Counted from the first letter of the stretch, positions 16,843 through 25,514 are shown. The stretch: DNA of 36,933 bases from Fluoribacter dumoffii NY 23 (GCF_000236165.1 NZ_CM001373.1:1341655-1378587); one strand, 5' to 3'. Notes: generated by a model not told the origin, from the sequence alone. A program made the numbers and translations.

Positions 16843-18126
16843 ATGATTCAGCGGTTACAATCCTATTTTCTTAAAGATACCACTTTGAAAACTGAAATCA
16901 TTGCTGGAATCACAACTTTTTTAACGATGGTATATATAGCCTTCATCAATCCAAGCATTCTTCATGATGCCGGCATGGATCAGGGGGCGGTTTTCACTGC
17001 AACCTGTCTTATTACCGCCTTTGCCTGTTTGCTGGCGGGTCTAATCGCTAATACCCCTATTGGTATTGCCCCAGGAATGGCTTTAAATATTTTCTTTTCT
17101 TATACCGTTGTACAAGGGATGGGAATCCATTGGGAACAAGCTTTAGCTATTGTTTTTCTTTCTGGCGTCCTCTTCTTTCTCATCTCGCTCACCAGTTTGC
17201 GACGTCTTTTAATTGAAGCCATTCCTTATAATTTGCAAATTGCAATTTTAATAGGAATTAGTCTGTTAATTGCGTTAATCACCTTGCAAAATAATCAAAT
17301 TATTATTGCAGACCATCACAATCTGATGCGTCTTGGTGAAATTACGCGGCCAGAAAGCGGGTTATTTTTATTAGGTTTCCTTCTTATCCTTACCCTTGAT
17401 TATTATCAAATCCCAGGGGCTATCATCATCGGGATTCTGTCGATTACGGCTTTAAGTTTATTGATGGGTTTATCAACCTGGCAAGGTTTAGTTTCCATGC
17501 CCCCTTCCATGCAAGCCACTTTTTTAAAACTTGATTTTTCTGGCCTAAATACTGTTCTTGCCATAAAAGCAATATTCACCTTTTTCCTAATTGCCGTATT
17601 TGATGCAACAGGAACCTTGATTGGATTATTGAATCCATCGGTATTCAAACAAGAAAAAAATTATGCTAAACGTCTTAGCAATTGTTTAACAGCGGATGCA
17701 GCAGCTTCTGCTGTAGCAGGATTATTAGGCTCTGCAAGTACCTCGCCTTATATTGAGTCTGCAGCAGGAATTGAAGCCGGTGGTCGTGGGGGTATTACGG
17801 CGATAGTCATTGCCCTTGGTTTTATTCTAACGCTATTTTTTTCGCCTTTAGCTCGTATGATTCCTAATTTTGCTGTAGGACCTGCCCTTCTTTATGTGGC
17901 ATGTTGTATGATGAAACATCTCACTGACATGAAACTGCAAGATATCAGTGAAATTGCACCCTGTATGGTCACCATCATGATGATTCCATTTACTGCCTCC
18001 ATTGCGGATGGAATTGGTGGAGGTATAATTCTTTATACTCTTTTAAAACTGTTAACGCGACAAAAAATTAATTTCTTACTTTCTATATTAAGCGTTGTTT
18101 TTATAATATTCTTCCTCATTCGCTAA
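16843..18126 (+). CDS. NCS2-family purine permease (AzgA/GhxP type)
   Basis: An inner-membrane proton-coupled importer of purine bases, probably hypoxanthine, guanine or adenine. The 427-residue protein starts with the AzgA-group signature (TTLKTEIIAGITTFLTMVYI) and has about 12-14 hydrophobic segments, the motif APGMALNIFFSYTVV (the family's P-G-M-x-x-N), a central FDATGTLIGL and the late GSASTSPYIESAAGIEAGGR, both conserved in AzgA-like permeases. The start is either GTG 16831 or ATG 16843; I prefer 16843 because TAGGTGA at 16828-16834 then serves as ribosome site at normal spacing. Its leader (16624-16842) is A/T-rich with no riboswitch that I can recognise. Confidence 0.93.
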   Translation: MIQRLQSYFLKDTTLKTEIIAGITTFLTMVYIAFINPSILHDAGMDQGAVFTATCLITAFACLLAGLIANTPIGIAPGMALNIFFSYTVVQGMGIHWEQALAIVFLSGVLFFLISLTSLRRLLIEAIPYNLQIAILIGISLLIALITLQNNQIIIADHHNLMRLGEITRPESGLFLLGFLLILTLDYYQIPGAIIIGILSITALSLLMGLSTWQGLVSMPPSMQATFLKLDFSGLNTVLAIKAIFTFFLIAVFDATGTLIGLLNPSVFKQEKNYAKRLSNCLTADAAASAVAGLLGSASTSPYIESAAGIEAGGRGGITAIVIALGFILTLFFSPLARMIPNFAVGPALLYVACCMMKHLTDMKLQDISEIAPCMVTIMMIPFTASIADGIGGGIILYTLLKLLTRQKINFLLSILSVVFIIFFLIR

Positions 18127-18152
18127 AACAAATTGACTTTAATTGTTTTAAA
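18125..18152 (+). terminator. A/T-rich hairpin after purine permease
   Basis: AAAACAAATT and AATTGTTTT flank a GACTTT loop directly at the end of the permease gene, with one bulged base in the stem. Downstream sequence is TAAAAAC. This is a weak, low-GC terminator candidate. Confidence 0.35.
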
Positions 18153-18175
18153 AACTGATCATAAGGATATCTCTA

Positions 18176-18763
18176 ATGTCCCTCAAATGTTCCGTATTTA
18201 TTGCCACCAGTGTCGATGGATTTATCTCTCGGGACGACGGTTCAATTGATTGGCTCATGAAGGCTAATTCAATGGTACCGGAAGGAGAAGATGGAGGTTA
18301 TAAAGCGTTTATTTCAACAGTCGATGGATTGATCATGGGGAGGCATTCTTTTGAACAGGTATTATCATTTGATGAGTGGCCATACGGAACACTTCCAGTT
18401 ACCGTCATGAGCAGCAAAACAGTAGACATTCCAGAACATTTACAAAAGCATGTCTCTTCATCATCTGAAACACCGCTCGCACTTGTTAAACGCCTTGAAA
18501 AAAAGGGGATGAAGCATCTTTACATTGATGGAGGAATTACCATTCAACAATTCCTTGCCGCAGAGCTCATTAATGAATTGACCATTACTTTAATTCCCCT
18601 ATTAATTGGTTCCGGCCGTTCTTTGTTTGGTGAACTGGAAAATGATGTCGAGCTGCAACTTCTGGATACAAAAAATATCGGCAGCGGTATTGTACAATTA
18701 AAATACAAAGTCGTGAATACCAATCGCTTAAACTCCAATATACATTCCACTAAATCCAGTTGA
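18176..18763 (+). CDS. RibD C-terminal / dihydrofolate reductase-fold protein
   Basis: A 195-residue protein of the RibD_C (DHFR-like) family, similar in layout to Bacillus YwjB/YyaP. Motifs are the opening FIATSVDGFISRDDGSIDWL, the central GLIMGRHSFEQVL (the dinucleotide-site Gly-Arg motif), KHLYIDGGITIQQFL and ELTITLIPLLIGSGRSLF. These proteins are presumed NADPH-dependent reductases, but few have a known substrate; it is not the folate-pathway FolA or the riboflavin enzyme RibD, which has an extra deaminase domain. AAGGAT precedes the ATG at 18176. The C-terminal 15 residues are Ser/Asn/Lys-rich and look like an appendix. Confidence 0.85.
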   Translation: MSLKCSVFIATSVDGFISRDDGSIDWLMKANSMVPEGEDGGYKAFISTVDGLIMGRHSFEQVLSFDEWPYGTLPVTVMSSKTVDIPEHLQKHVSSSSETPLALVKRLEKKGMKHLYIDGGITIQQFLAAELINELTITLIPLLIGSGRSLFGELENDVELQLLDTKNIGSGIVQLKYKVVNTNRLNSNIHSTKSS

Positions 18764-18866
18764 CGAGATTATTGGGTTCGTGTAGAAAAGTTAATTGAGC
18801 TTGGTTTGCACTAGAAGTTCAACTGAATGGCTTTTTGGAATACTACTCATCTACATGGAGGTTTGC

Positions 18867-19142
18867 ATGACTAAATTTTTTGATCGAAAAACAAAAACGT
18901 TGTTTGTTACCGGAGGGAACACAAACACGGCTGATTTATCTGATAATCCATTACTTCAATTACCTGAGGCCGATGAGATAACACCCTCTCTCGTTCTGAG
19001 GAGACAACATGCCATACGGTCACGTTTCTTTGAAAAGCATTATATAAGTACAGCTGGTGAAGAATTCCATGGCAATTTTGATTTGAAAGACCCAACTAAC
19101 GCAGATTTGGATGAAGTTATTGATACAATTTATTGTCCTTAA
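18867..19142 (+). CDS. Small acidic protein, unrecognised
   Basis: I do not recognise this 91-residue protein (MTKFFDRKTKTLFVTGG...). It has no signal peptide or membrane segment. The first 17 residues are basic and hydrophobic; the rest is acidic, with PLLQLPEADEITPS and a C-terminal DPTNADLDEVIDTIYCP. The start is well supported: GGAGG lies at 18857-18861, five bases before ATG 18867. An upstream in-frame start at 18795 is rejected for lack of a ribosome site. A strong hairpin follows at 19162, so this looks like a complete single-gene unit. A small cytoplasmic protein or secreted substrate without a Sec signal are both possible. Confidence 0.7.
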   Translation: MTKFFDRKTKTLFVTGGNTNTADLSDNPLLQLPEADEITPSLVLRRQHAIRSRFFEKHYISTAGEEFHGNFDLKDPTNADLDEVIDTIYCP

Positions 19143-19161
19143 TTTTTTAATGTATCTGAAA

Positions 19162-19190
19162 TTGCCTTCTACAACACAAGTGGAAGGCAA
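19162..19190 (+). terminator. Hairpin terminator after small acidic protein gene
   Basis: TTGCCTTCTAC at 19162-19172 pairs with GTGGAAGGCAA at 19180-19190 (11 positions, one G-T wobble) around an AACACAA loop, 19 bases after the stop. The following sequence CCTTCTTC is pyrimidine-rich but not a pure T-tract. Confidence 0.6.
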
Positions 19191-19224
19191 CCTTCTTCAA
19201 TTAGTTTTAATGTTACAAAAAGCA

Positions 19225-19254
19225 TATACATATTAGAAACCATCTGCTTATAAT
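19225..19254 (+). promoter_or_regulatory. Probable promoter of His-rich peptide gene
   Basis: TATAAT at 19249-19254 is a perfect -10. TATACA at 19225-19230, 18 bases upstream, matches the -35 consensus at 4 of 6 positions. The transcript would have a leader of about 90 bases before ATG 19353. Confidence 0.45.
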
Positions 19255-19352
19255 GCGTTTAGATGATATTTAAAATGTACACTTAGCTATTGATTATCAT
19301 CGGATGTTTCATAAAAAAATGCGATTCTTTATTGAGTAAGGATGAAAATAAA

Positions 19353-19577
19353 ATGAACAACACACACGGAAATTCGAACTCCAATCAACATGGTCACCAA
19401 ACCACAAACCAATACCACCCTCCTATTGCAGTGGTTAGGACTCCAGGACATTTCCCTCACCCTAATGCTTTCTTTACGCCACACCATCATGGACATAATC
19501 CATATCAACATCAACATCAACATCAGCATCAACATGAGCAGCATCACCATCACCATACCCCTACTCGCTCTCCCTAG
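19353..19577 (+). CDS. Histidine-rich 74-residue protein
   Basis: A short protein with 20 histidines in 74 residues, most in the second half (HHHGHNPYQHQHQHQHQH, then EQHHHHHTPTRSP). The first half is Asn/Gln/Thr-rich (NNTHGNSNSNQHGHQTTNQY). There is no signal peptide or membrane segment. AAGGA at 19338-19342 gives a ribosome site 10 bases before ATG 19353; the longer frame from 19290 is less likely. A promoter-like sequence and a terminator-like hairpin bracket it, which supports a real gene. Metal binding (nickel, zinc, copper or cobalt) is the natural guess, by analogy with Hpn-like storage proteins, but there is no cysteine and no metal-related neighbour. The minus-strand frame across it is an artefact of the repeat. 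Confidence 0.65.
   Translation: MNNTHGNSNSNQHGHQTTNQYHPPIAVVRTPGHFPHPNAFFTPHHHGHNPYQHQHQHQHQHEQHHHHHTPTRSP
19506..19556 (+). repeat. Hexanucleotide/trinucleotide repeat within His-rich gene
   Basis: CAACAT repeats five times with one variant (CAGCAT) over 19506-19535, followed by GAGCAG and a CAT/CAC run (19542-19556). Units of six and three keep the frame, so slippage would change the number of Gln-His pairs without breaking the protein. Confidence 0.8.
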
Positions 19578-19585
19578 AAAGAGCG

Positions 19586-19611
19586 CCCCGGATAAGCCCA
19601 AATTTCCGGGG
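19586..19611 (+). terminator. Hairpin after His-rich gene
   Basis: CCCCGGA at 19586-19592 pairs with TCCGGGG at 19605-19611 around a 12-base loop, eight bases after the stop. TTAAAAAG follows, with a strong T-run only further on (about 19636). Confidence 0.55.
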
Positions 19612-19902
19612 TTAAAAAGTCTATTTACTCAGTTGGTTTTTTTTGGTTTTTTATTCTATCAAACGCGAGCAATCCGCCTTGATTTTAGTTTTTCAATAGA
19701 CTAAAAAAACAGAATTTTTAAGAAAACATAGAGAAAAAAACAGAAGATTCATCAGTATTTCATTAATTTATTAACAATTAAGATAATCTTAAAGCAAAAA
19801 TTAAAAATGCTTCAAAATACCTTAAGTTACTCACCAAAAAAGCTATGGTAAGTTTATAAATTTAGTTATTATGTTACTTACTTATGATTTTGCGATTTTT
19901 CA
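19612..19902. other. A/T-rich leader region of gspD
   Basis: About 290 bases with no gene. It holds a T-rich run, an 8-bp inverted repeat AGTCTATT/AATAGACT (19618-19625 and 19695-19702) and A-rich tracts. GATAAT near 19780 could be a -10 for gspD. No ribosome site is obvious just before the gspD ATG. Confidence 0.45.
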
Positions 19903-22272
19903 ATGCGCTCGATAGTAATTATAATTTTAACATTTTTTTGCTCTGCATTAATTCATGCAAATGAAATTAATATTTCCACAACAACCAAAAATGGAAATAC
20001 CACTTTTTACCTGCAAGCAGGCGCGTTTAATTTAGAAAAAGATGCAAAACAAAGAGAAAAAGAATTATCCTCCCTCATAGGTGAACATATAGAAATCAAA
20101 AACCTCAACGATAAAAAACTTTATCTTGTCCAAATCGGCCCTATTAGCGATTACCTTACAGCCCGGGAGTTGCAGAATAAATTAACCCAAAAGATTAATG
20201 CCCAAAAATATCAAAAAAATATACAACAATCATCCACCACAACATCAGCGAATCCATCTGAAAACACCAACGACCAAACAGAGACACTCCCTCAAGAGGG
20301 CCAAATATGGAATTTGAGAAATGCAGATGTCAGAGCTGTAATAGCCGAGGTATCGCGGGTTACCGGGAAAAACTTTGTGATTGATCCCCGAGTTCAGGGA
20401 AAAATTTCAATCATATCAACCACTCCAATGAATAATAAAGAACTCTATCAGGTTTTTCTTTCGGTGTTACAAGTCTCAGGCTATGCCGCTATACCCAGTG
20501 GCGCAATTATTAAAATTATCCCTAATATTGATGCGAAAACTCAATCACCTGATTTGCTGAATGAATTAAAACATCCACCTCAAGGCGATGATATGATGGT
20601 GGCTGTTGTGCCTGTTCATTATGTCCCCGCAGAACAATTAGTACCAGTTTTGCGACCATTAATGCCCCAATGGAGCAGTATCTCTGCTTATGCGCCTTCG
20701 AACATGCTCATTCTCTCAGGAAGAGCGAATAACATACATAGCCTTGCGGAAATCATCAAACAAGTAGATAACTCCTCTGCAAATGGTATTGATATGGTCC
20801 ATTTACAGCATTCCTTGGCTATGGATATAGCAGCTACACTAAAAGATCTGGTAAAAACCCAACCCAGCATGGGGGGAGTACGAACTCAGTTAACGGTAGC
20901 AGCAGATGATCGATCCAATTCATTACTTATCAGTGGTTCCAAAACAGATAGAATACGACTCAGAATGTTGATATTAAAGCTCGATAGAGAAAACTCTGAA
21001 GGGCTTAATACCAATACCCAGGTTGTTTATCTGAATTATCTGAGAGCAGAAGACCTGGTACCTATCCTTGCAGGTATTGCCCAAGCAAATTTCAGTGGTA
21101 ATGTAGGGACTACGATTGGTACAGTGACTCGCCCTGCTTTGGACAGTACTAACCCTGCATCCAATCTCGTAGGTAATAGCGGTTCGCAGAACTCCGGCTC
21201 TCCTTTTCCGACAGGTGGCCCATCCCCGCTTTCACCTACCGGTGCAACAGCGAATACTACTTCCGCAACGACCCAAAATGAAGGGACAACAAAACCATCC
21301 GTACAGATTATTGCTGAACCTAATACCAATTCAATTATTCTTAATGCACCAGCATCTATTATCCGAATTCTGAAAAGGGTAATTAACCAGCTTGATATTA
21401 AACCAGCCCAGATTCTCATAGAAGCTTTGGTTGCAGAAATTAACCAATCCGATATTAATGATTTAGGTATTGAATGGGGAAGCGATCAACAAACAGGAAA
21501 ACCAGCCAGCTTCAGACCAGGATTTGCTATAATTAATAGCAAAACCAGAAGCGATGATTTTCAAGCTCAAATCTATGCCTTGGCAAGAGAAAATAAAGCA
21601 AATATTTTATCCACTCCTTCGGTTGTAGTTCTTGATAATCGACAAGCTAAAATCCTGGTAGGTAAACAGGTTTCGATTGCATCTACCACTCAGCCTGCTA
21701 ATGCTGGAGGTACAACAAATAATGGGGTTCCATTTACCACCTTTGATAGAGTTAACGTTGCATTACATCTATATGTCAGACCTCAAATTACACGAGGCCA
21801 AGGCATTCAAATGCAAATCGACCAAGGAAATGATACTCTGGATCCACCGGTTGTTGCTCCAAATACAACCACGCCAACATTTAGAATTAGCAGTATAGTC
21901 ACCTCTGTTCATGTTGAAAGCGGGGACATTGTGGTTTTAGGAGGTTTGACCCAAGACAGTCTGAGTAACGATGATAACCGGATACCTGTGTTAGGAGATA
22001 TACCAGGTGTTGGCCGGTTGTTTAAACGCAATATAAATTCCCGGGAAAAGCGAGTCCTTATGGTCTTCATAAAACCCATTATTTTGCGTAACGAACGAGA
22101 ATCAATGCATATGACAGGAGAAAAATACAATAACGTTCGGCAATATGAACTGGACTGGTTGCGATCACAGGATGCCTATTTACAAAGTAATAACTCTACG
22201 GTTATGCCAGCTCTAAAACGTGCAGAACTGCCTAAACCGTTTAATCGACCCCCTTTACTAGTAACGAAATAG
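19903..22272 (+). CDS. lspD: Type II secretion secretin with N-terminal SPOR domain
   Basis: GspD/LspD forms the outer-membrane ring through which folded exoproteins leave. The 789-residue protein has a signal peptide (IVIIILTFFCSALIHA, cut near 19). Before the usual secretin domains there is a SPOR-like domain at about 33-102, with YLQAGAFNLEKDAKQREKEL and KLYLVQIGPISDYLTARELQ, matching the peptidoglycan-binding SPOR pattern. N0 follows at about 132-208 (IWNLRNADVRAVIAEVSRVT), then N1-N3 repeats; N3 carries a Gly/Ser/Thr-rich insert near 420-455. The secretin core has ALVAEINQSDINDLGIEWG, VVVLDNRQAKILVGKQV and VESGDIVVLGGL. gspE starts two bases after its stop. Symbol lsp as used in Legionella. 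Confidence 0.94.
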   Translation: MRSIVIIILTFFCSALIHANEINISTTTKNGNTTFYLQAGAFNLEKDAKQREKELSSLIGEHIEIKNLNDKKLYLVQIGPISDYLTARELQNKLTQKINAQKYQKNIQQSSTTTSANPSENTNDQTETLPQEGQIWNLRNADVRAVIAEVSRVTGKNFVIDPRVQGKISIISTTPMNNKELYQVFLSVLQVSGYAAIPSGAIIKIIPNIDAKTQSPDLLNELKHPPQGDDMMVAVVPVHYVPAEQLVPVLRPLMPQWSSISAYAPSNMLILSGRANNIHSLAEIIKQVDNSSANGIDMVHLQHSLAMDIAATLKDLVKTQPSMGGVRTQLTVAADDRSNSLLISGSKTDRIRLRMLILKLDRENSEGLNTNTQVVYLNYLRAEDLVPILAGIAQANFSGNVGTTIGTVTRPALDSTNPASNLVGNSGSQNSGSPFPTGGPSPLSPTGATANTTSATTQNEGTTKPSVQIIAEPNTNSIILNAPASIIRILKRVINQLDIKPAQILIEALVAEINQSDINDLGIEWGSDQQTGKPASFRPGFAIINSKTRSDDFQAQIYALARENKANILSTPSVVVLDNRQAKILVGKQVSIASTTQPANAGGTTNNGVPFTTFDRVNVALHLYVRPQITRGQGIQMQIDQGNDTLDPPVVAPNTTTPTFRISSIVTSVHVESGDIVVLGGLTQDSLSNDDNRIPVLGDIPGVGRLFKRNINSREKRVLMVFIKPIILRNERESMHMTGEKYNNVRQYELDWLRSQDAYLQSNNSTVMPALKRAELPKPFNRPPLLVTK

Positions 22273-22274
22273 CC

Positions 22275-23762
22275 ATGGAAAATGAAGAAAAATCACTGAA
22301 AATTCCCTACAGTTTTGCAAAAAACCATGGGATTGTTGTTGCCAGTGAAATGAGTGATAACCACGTGCTAGTTTATTATCTGCCCAATACTCCCCTGCAA
22401 GCACTTGCAGAAATAAAGCGGTTATTACAATGTGAGTTTACTTTAAAACAAGTTGATGAATCCGCCTTTCAACAGCATTTGGCACATGTGTATCAATCTA
22501 AATCGTCGATATTGGAAGCTGCTGGAGGTATGGAGGAAGACATGGATCTTTCCTTACTGGCAAGCCAACTTCCTGTCAGTGAAGATTTATTGGAAAATCA
22601 GGATGATGCACCTATTATTCGCCTGTTGAACGCCTTATTTACGCAAGCAATAAAACAAAAAGCCTCTGATATCCATATAGAAACTTATGAAGATCGGGTA
22701 TTAGTACGTAATCGAATCGATGGGGTTTTGCATGAGGTTTTAGAGATTCAACGTGCTATAGCTCCCTTAGTGATTTCCAGAGTCAAGGTAATGGCCAAAT
22801 TGGATATCGCTGAAAAGCGTATTCCCCAAGATGGACGTATTTCCCTTCGTATAGGTGGACATAATATTGATGTCCGGGTTTCAACCCTGCCCTCAAACCA
22901 TGGTGAACGTGTGGTTTTGCGGATTCTCGATAAACAGGCCGCTCAATTGGATTTAAATCTATTAGGGATGCCTCAATCCACCCTGTTAGCCATGCGACAA
23001 ATGATTGCAGAACCTCATGGGATTATTCTAGTGACCGGACCAACAGGTTCCGGAAAAACCACTTCTTTATACGCCATGTTAACTGAATTAAATCAAGTTA
23101 CGCGAAATATCCTGACTATTGAAGACCCTATTGAATATGATCTTGAGGGCATTGGACAAACCCAGGTTAATACCAAAGTCCAAATGACCTTCGCAAAAGG
23201 TTTAAGAGCGATTCTACGACAGGACCCGGATGTGGTCATGATTGGAGAAATTCGTGATTTGGAAACTGCCGAAATTGCAGTTCAGGCAAGTCTTACCGGA
23301 CACCTGGTTTTGTCCACCCTACATACAAATAGTGCATTAGGCGCGCTCACTCGTCTACGCGATATGGGGGTGGAATCCTTTCTTCTCTCTTCAAGTATTG
23401 TGGGGCTTATTGCTCAACGATTGGTTAGAAAATTATGTCCCCAGTGCAAAACTCCCCATCAACTCAGAGAAGATGAAATAGAACTGATGGGACTGGATTC
23501 TAAAGCTGATATTTCAAACGTTTATGAGGCTAAAGGCTGTGACTTTTGTAACAACCTGGGTTTTAAGGGAAGAACAGGGATTTACGAATTAATTACTGTT
23601 GATGAGGTATTAAGAGGAATGATTCATCGTCAAGAAAACTTGCAAACGATGGAAAATTATTTACGCCCTGGCACTCCCAGCATTCGCGAAGATGGATTCA
23701 AACGAGTGCTTGCTGGTGATACCTCGCTTGCTGAAATTCTTAGAGTGACAACACAAAACTAA
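22275..23762 (+). CDS. lspE: Type II secretion ATPase
   Basis: GspE/LspE is the cytoplasmic hexameric ATPase that powers the type II pseudopilus. The 495-residue protein has the N-terminal GspL-binding region, then the core with SDIHIETYEDRVLVRNRIDG (N2 domain), a Walker A near 254-262 (GPTGSGKTTS), the Asp box DPIEYDLEGIGQTQVN, Walker B RQDPDVVMIGEIRDLETAE and the His box LVLSTLHTNSALGA. A four-cysteine zinc motif follows (CPQC and CDFC, about 390-430), typical of GspE. Directly behind lspD in one operon. In Legionella the lspDE pair is separate from lspFGHIJK, which fits the absence of other gsp genes here. Confidence 0.97.
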   Translation: MENEEKSLKIPYSFAKNHGIVVASEMSDNHVLVYYLPNTPLQALAEIKRLLQCEFTLKQVDESAFQQHLAHVYQSKSSILEAAGGMEEDMDLSLLASQLPVSEDLLENQDDAPIIRLLNALFTQAIKQKASDIHIETYEDRVLVRNRIDGVLHEVLEIQRAIAPLVISRVKVMAKLDIAEKRIPQDGRISLRIGGHNIDVRVSTLPSNHGERVVLRILDKQAAQLDLNLLGMPQSTLLAMRQMIAEPHGIILVTGPTGSGKTTSLYAMLTELNQVTRNILTIEDPIEYDLEGIGQTQVNTKVQMTFAKGLRAILRQDPDVVMIGEIRDLETAEIAVQASLTGHLVLSTLHTNSALGALTRLRDMGVESFLLSSSIVGLIAQRLVRKLCPQCKTPHQLREDEIELMGLDSKADISNVYEAKGCDFCNNLGFKGRTGIYELITVDEVLRGMIHRQENLQTMENYLRPGTPSIREDGFKRVLAGDTSLAEILRVTTQN

Positions 23763-23851
23763 TAATACTTTAAGGATTTCCACCAAACGCTCTCTTATTT
23801 ATTTGCTTTTCGATATATCGTTATAATTCATAAATAATTCATAAATTAGGC

Positions 23852-23897
23852 CCTTGAATAATTTCAGAAGGCGAGCCCGGGCATTTTTCTAAAAAAA
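23852..23897 (+). terminator. Possible terminator after lspE
   Basis: GCCCGGGC is followed by ATTTTTCT at the end of this stretch, and an earlier GCCC lies about 25 bases upstream. The GC core plus T-run suggests a terminator, but I cannot fix one clear stem. Confidence 0.35.
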
Positions 23898-23938
23898 GAT
23901 TTCTTAGTAGTTAAACAGAAAATCTCCTATGAAAATCA

Positions 23939-23957
23939 AATGGTAATGGTTACTATT
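23939..23957. promoter_or_regulatory. Imperfect 19-bp dyad upstream of the efflux operon
   Basis: AATGGTAA and TTACTATT flank TGG, matching as an inverted repeat at 7 of 8 positions. It lies 94 bases before the first efflux gene. Its size fits a TetR-, MarR- or MerR-type operator. No regulator gene is adjacent. A 24-codon reading frame (23940-24014) overlaps it and is not called. Confidence 0.35.
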
Positions 23958-24050
23958 AGAGAGAGTTGCAATACGATGAAAACATCTCAAGAAGATATTG
24001 GAAAAGTAACTTAATAATAAAGATACTGCCAAAAGAAAGGAAACGGTTAG

Positions 24051-25514
24051 ATGAGGCTTTGGATTAAAGGATGTATTTGCTTCAGTTTATATGCATTAGT
24101 ATCCTGTACTGTATCCCTGCCCCCCCAAAGCCAGGTTAAAAATATAAAAAATGTTCCGACTATGGAGCACTCTATAAAAAAAAGCTTACAAAAAAAAGCT
24201 ATTTTTTCCAAAGGCGAATGGCCAAAGAAACAATGGTGGTTGGAGTATAATTCTCCCGAATTAAATGGGTTAATGAACCAAGCTTTAGCAAATAATCCTT
24301 CCATTCAAGAGATTCAAAGCCGTATAACAGCTGCACGGCAGCAAGCAATTGTGACGCGCTCCCAATTATTCCCACTTGTTTTTTTTGATGCCCATGAAAA
24401 TCGGCAATATTTAAGTAAAAACGGTTTATATCGGGCTTTCAACCATAAACTGCCTTTAAATGCCACGGTTCTGGATCTTTCTTTGTCATTTAATTTTGAT
24501 TTTGATTTTTGGGGGCAAAATCGCAATTTATTTCGCGCTGCTGTTGGAGAAGCTAAAGTCAGGGAAGCAGAAGCGGCTGAAGTAGAACTTGTTATAAGCA
24601 CAGCAATTGCACAGGCCTATTTTGCATATAAAACCAATCTCATAAGACAGAAACTTTATTTACAGTTAATTGAATTAAATGAAAAAATCACAAAATTACA
24701 AAACCTTTTGGTAAAAAAGGGGCTTTCTTCGGAATTGCCAGCCTTCGAAGCATCAGTAAATTTGTTTGAGACCAAAAAACTTTTATCGAGTATTACTGCT
24801 GAACTTGCAGTAGACAGGCATTTGCTTAATATTTTGGCAGGACAAGGGCCTGACACTCCTGTCTTGCTCTCCCCTTCTCTATCAAGCAAACCCAAAACCT
24901 TAAAAATTCCTAAAGTCTTACCCATAGATTTCATAGCCCGGAGACCTGACCTCATTGCACAAATTTGGAGGGCCAAGGCATTAGCCTATAAAACAGGAGC
25001 AGCTATGTCTGAATACTACCCCAATGTAAACCTTGTAGGCCTTGTGGGTCTTGAAAGTACAAGTTGGAGAAAATTTTTGGATATTTCAAGCGGGACGGCA
25101 GCCCTAAGACCTGCCATTCATTTGCCCGTCTTCACCGCAGGGGCCATACGCGCAAATATCAAAGCAACCAAAGCTCAATTTGATGCAGCAATTGAGGCAT
25201 ATAATAACCTGCTTTTATACAGTACCCAGGAGGTACTTGATGTTCTTGCCTTTGCTGAAGACATTTACCAGCAAAAAAGAGAGCAGGAACACGTAGTCGA
25301 ATTTGCAAAACAACGCTATGAATTAAGTTATGTACGTCAGAAGAAAGGACTGGACAGTTTGCTTGATCTCTATTTTTTCCAGGAAGAATTGCTTCAAAAA
25401 AAACTGGTAGACGTTACGCTCCTTTATAACCAATACCTTGCCTCTATAAAATTAACCAAAGCTTTGGGAGGAGGTTATTATCAAAATACCATACCATTGG
25501 TGAACAACTCATGA
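24051..25514 (+). CDS. Outer-membrane factor lipoprotein of efflux system (TolC/NodT family)
   Basis: The outer-membrane channel of a tripartite pump, 487 residues. It begins with a lipoprotein signal peptide whose lipobox is LVSC (Cys19), as in NodT/OprM-type factors, followed by two copies of the outer-membrane efflux repeat. Recognisable pieces are WWLEYNSPELNGLMNQALAN and NPSIQEIQSRITAARQQA in the first, and FIARRPDLIAQIWRAKALAY with YYPNVNLVGLVGL in the second, the typical 'RRPD' helix. AGGAAA lies about eight bases before ATG 24051. The stop overlaps the adaptor start by four bases (ATGA). Lysine-rich after the lipobox. Confidence 0.92.
   Translation: MRLWIKGCICFSLYALVSCTVSLPPQSQVKNIKNVPTMEHSIKKSLQKKAIFSKGEWPKKQWWLEYNSPELNGLMNQALANNPSIQEIQSRITAARQQAIVTRSQLFPLVFFDAHENRQYLSKNGLYRAFNHKLPLNATVLDLSLSFNFDFDFWGQNRNLFRAAVGEAKVREAEAAEVELVISTAIAQAYFAYKTNLIRQKLYLQLIELNEKITKLQNLLVKKGLSSELPAFEASVNLFETKKLLSSITAELAVDRHLLNILAGQGPDTPVLLSPSLSSKPKTLKIPKVLPIDFIARRPDLIAQIWRAKALAYKTGAAMSEYYPNVNLVGLVGLESTSWRKFLDISSGTAALRPAIHLPVFTAGAIRANIKATKAQFDAAIEAYNNLLLYSTQEVLDVLAFAEDIYQQKREQEHVVEFAKQRYELSYVRQKKGLDSLLDLYFFQEELLQKKLVDVTLLYNQYLASIKLTKALGGGYYQNTIPLVNNS

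Noticed and set aside
19329..19601. Met/Leu-rich minus-strand frame over the His-rich gene
   Set aside because: It is the antisense of the CAT/CAA repeats; alternating Met-Leu is an artefact of the repeat.
23940..24014. 24-codon ATG-started frame upstream of the efflux operon
   Set aside because: No ribosome site and it overlaps the dyad; too short to support.
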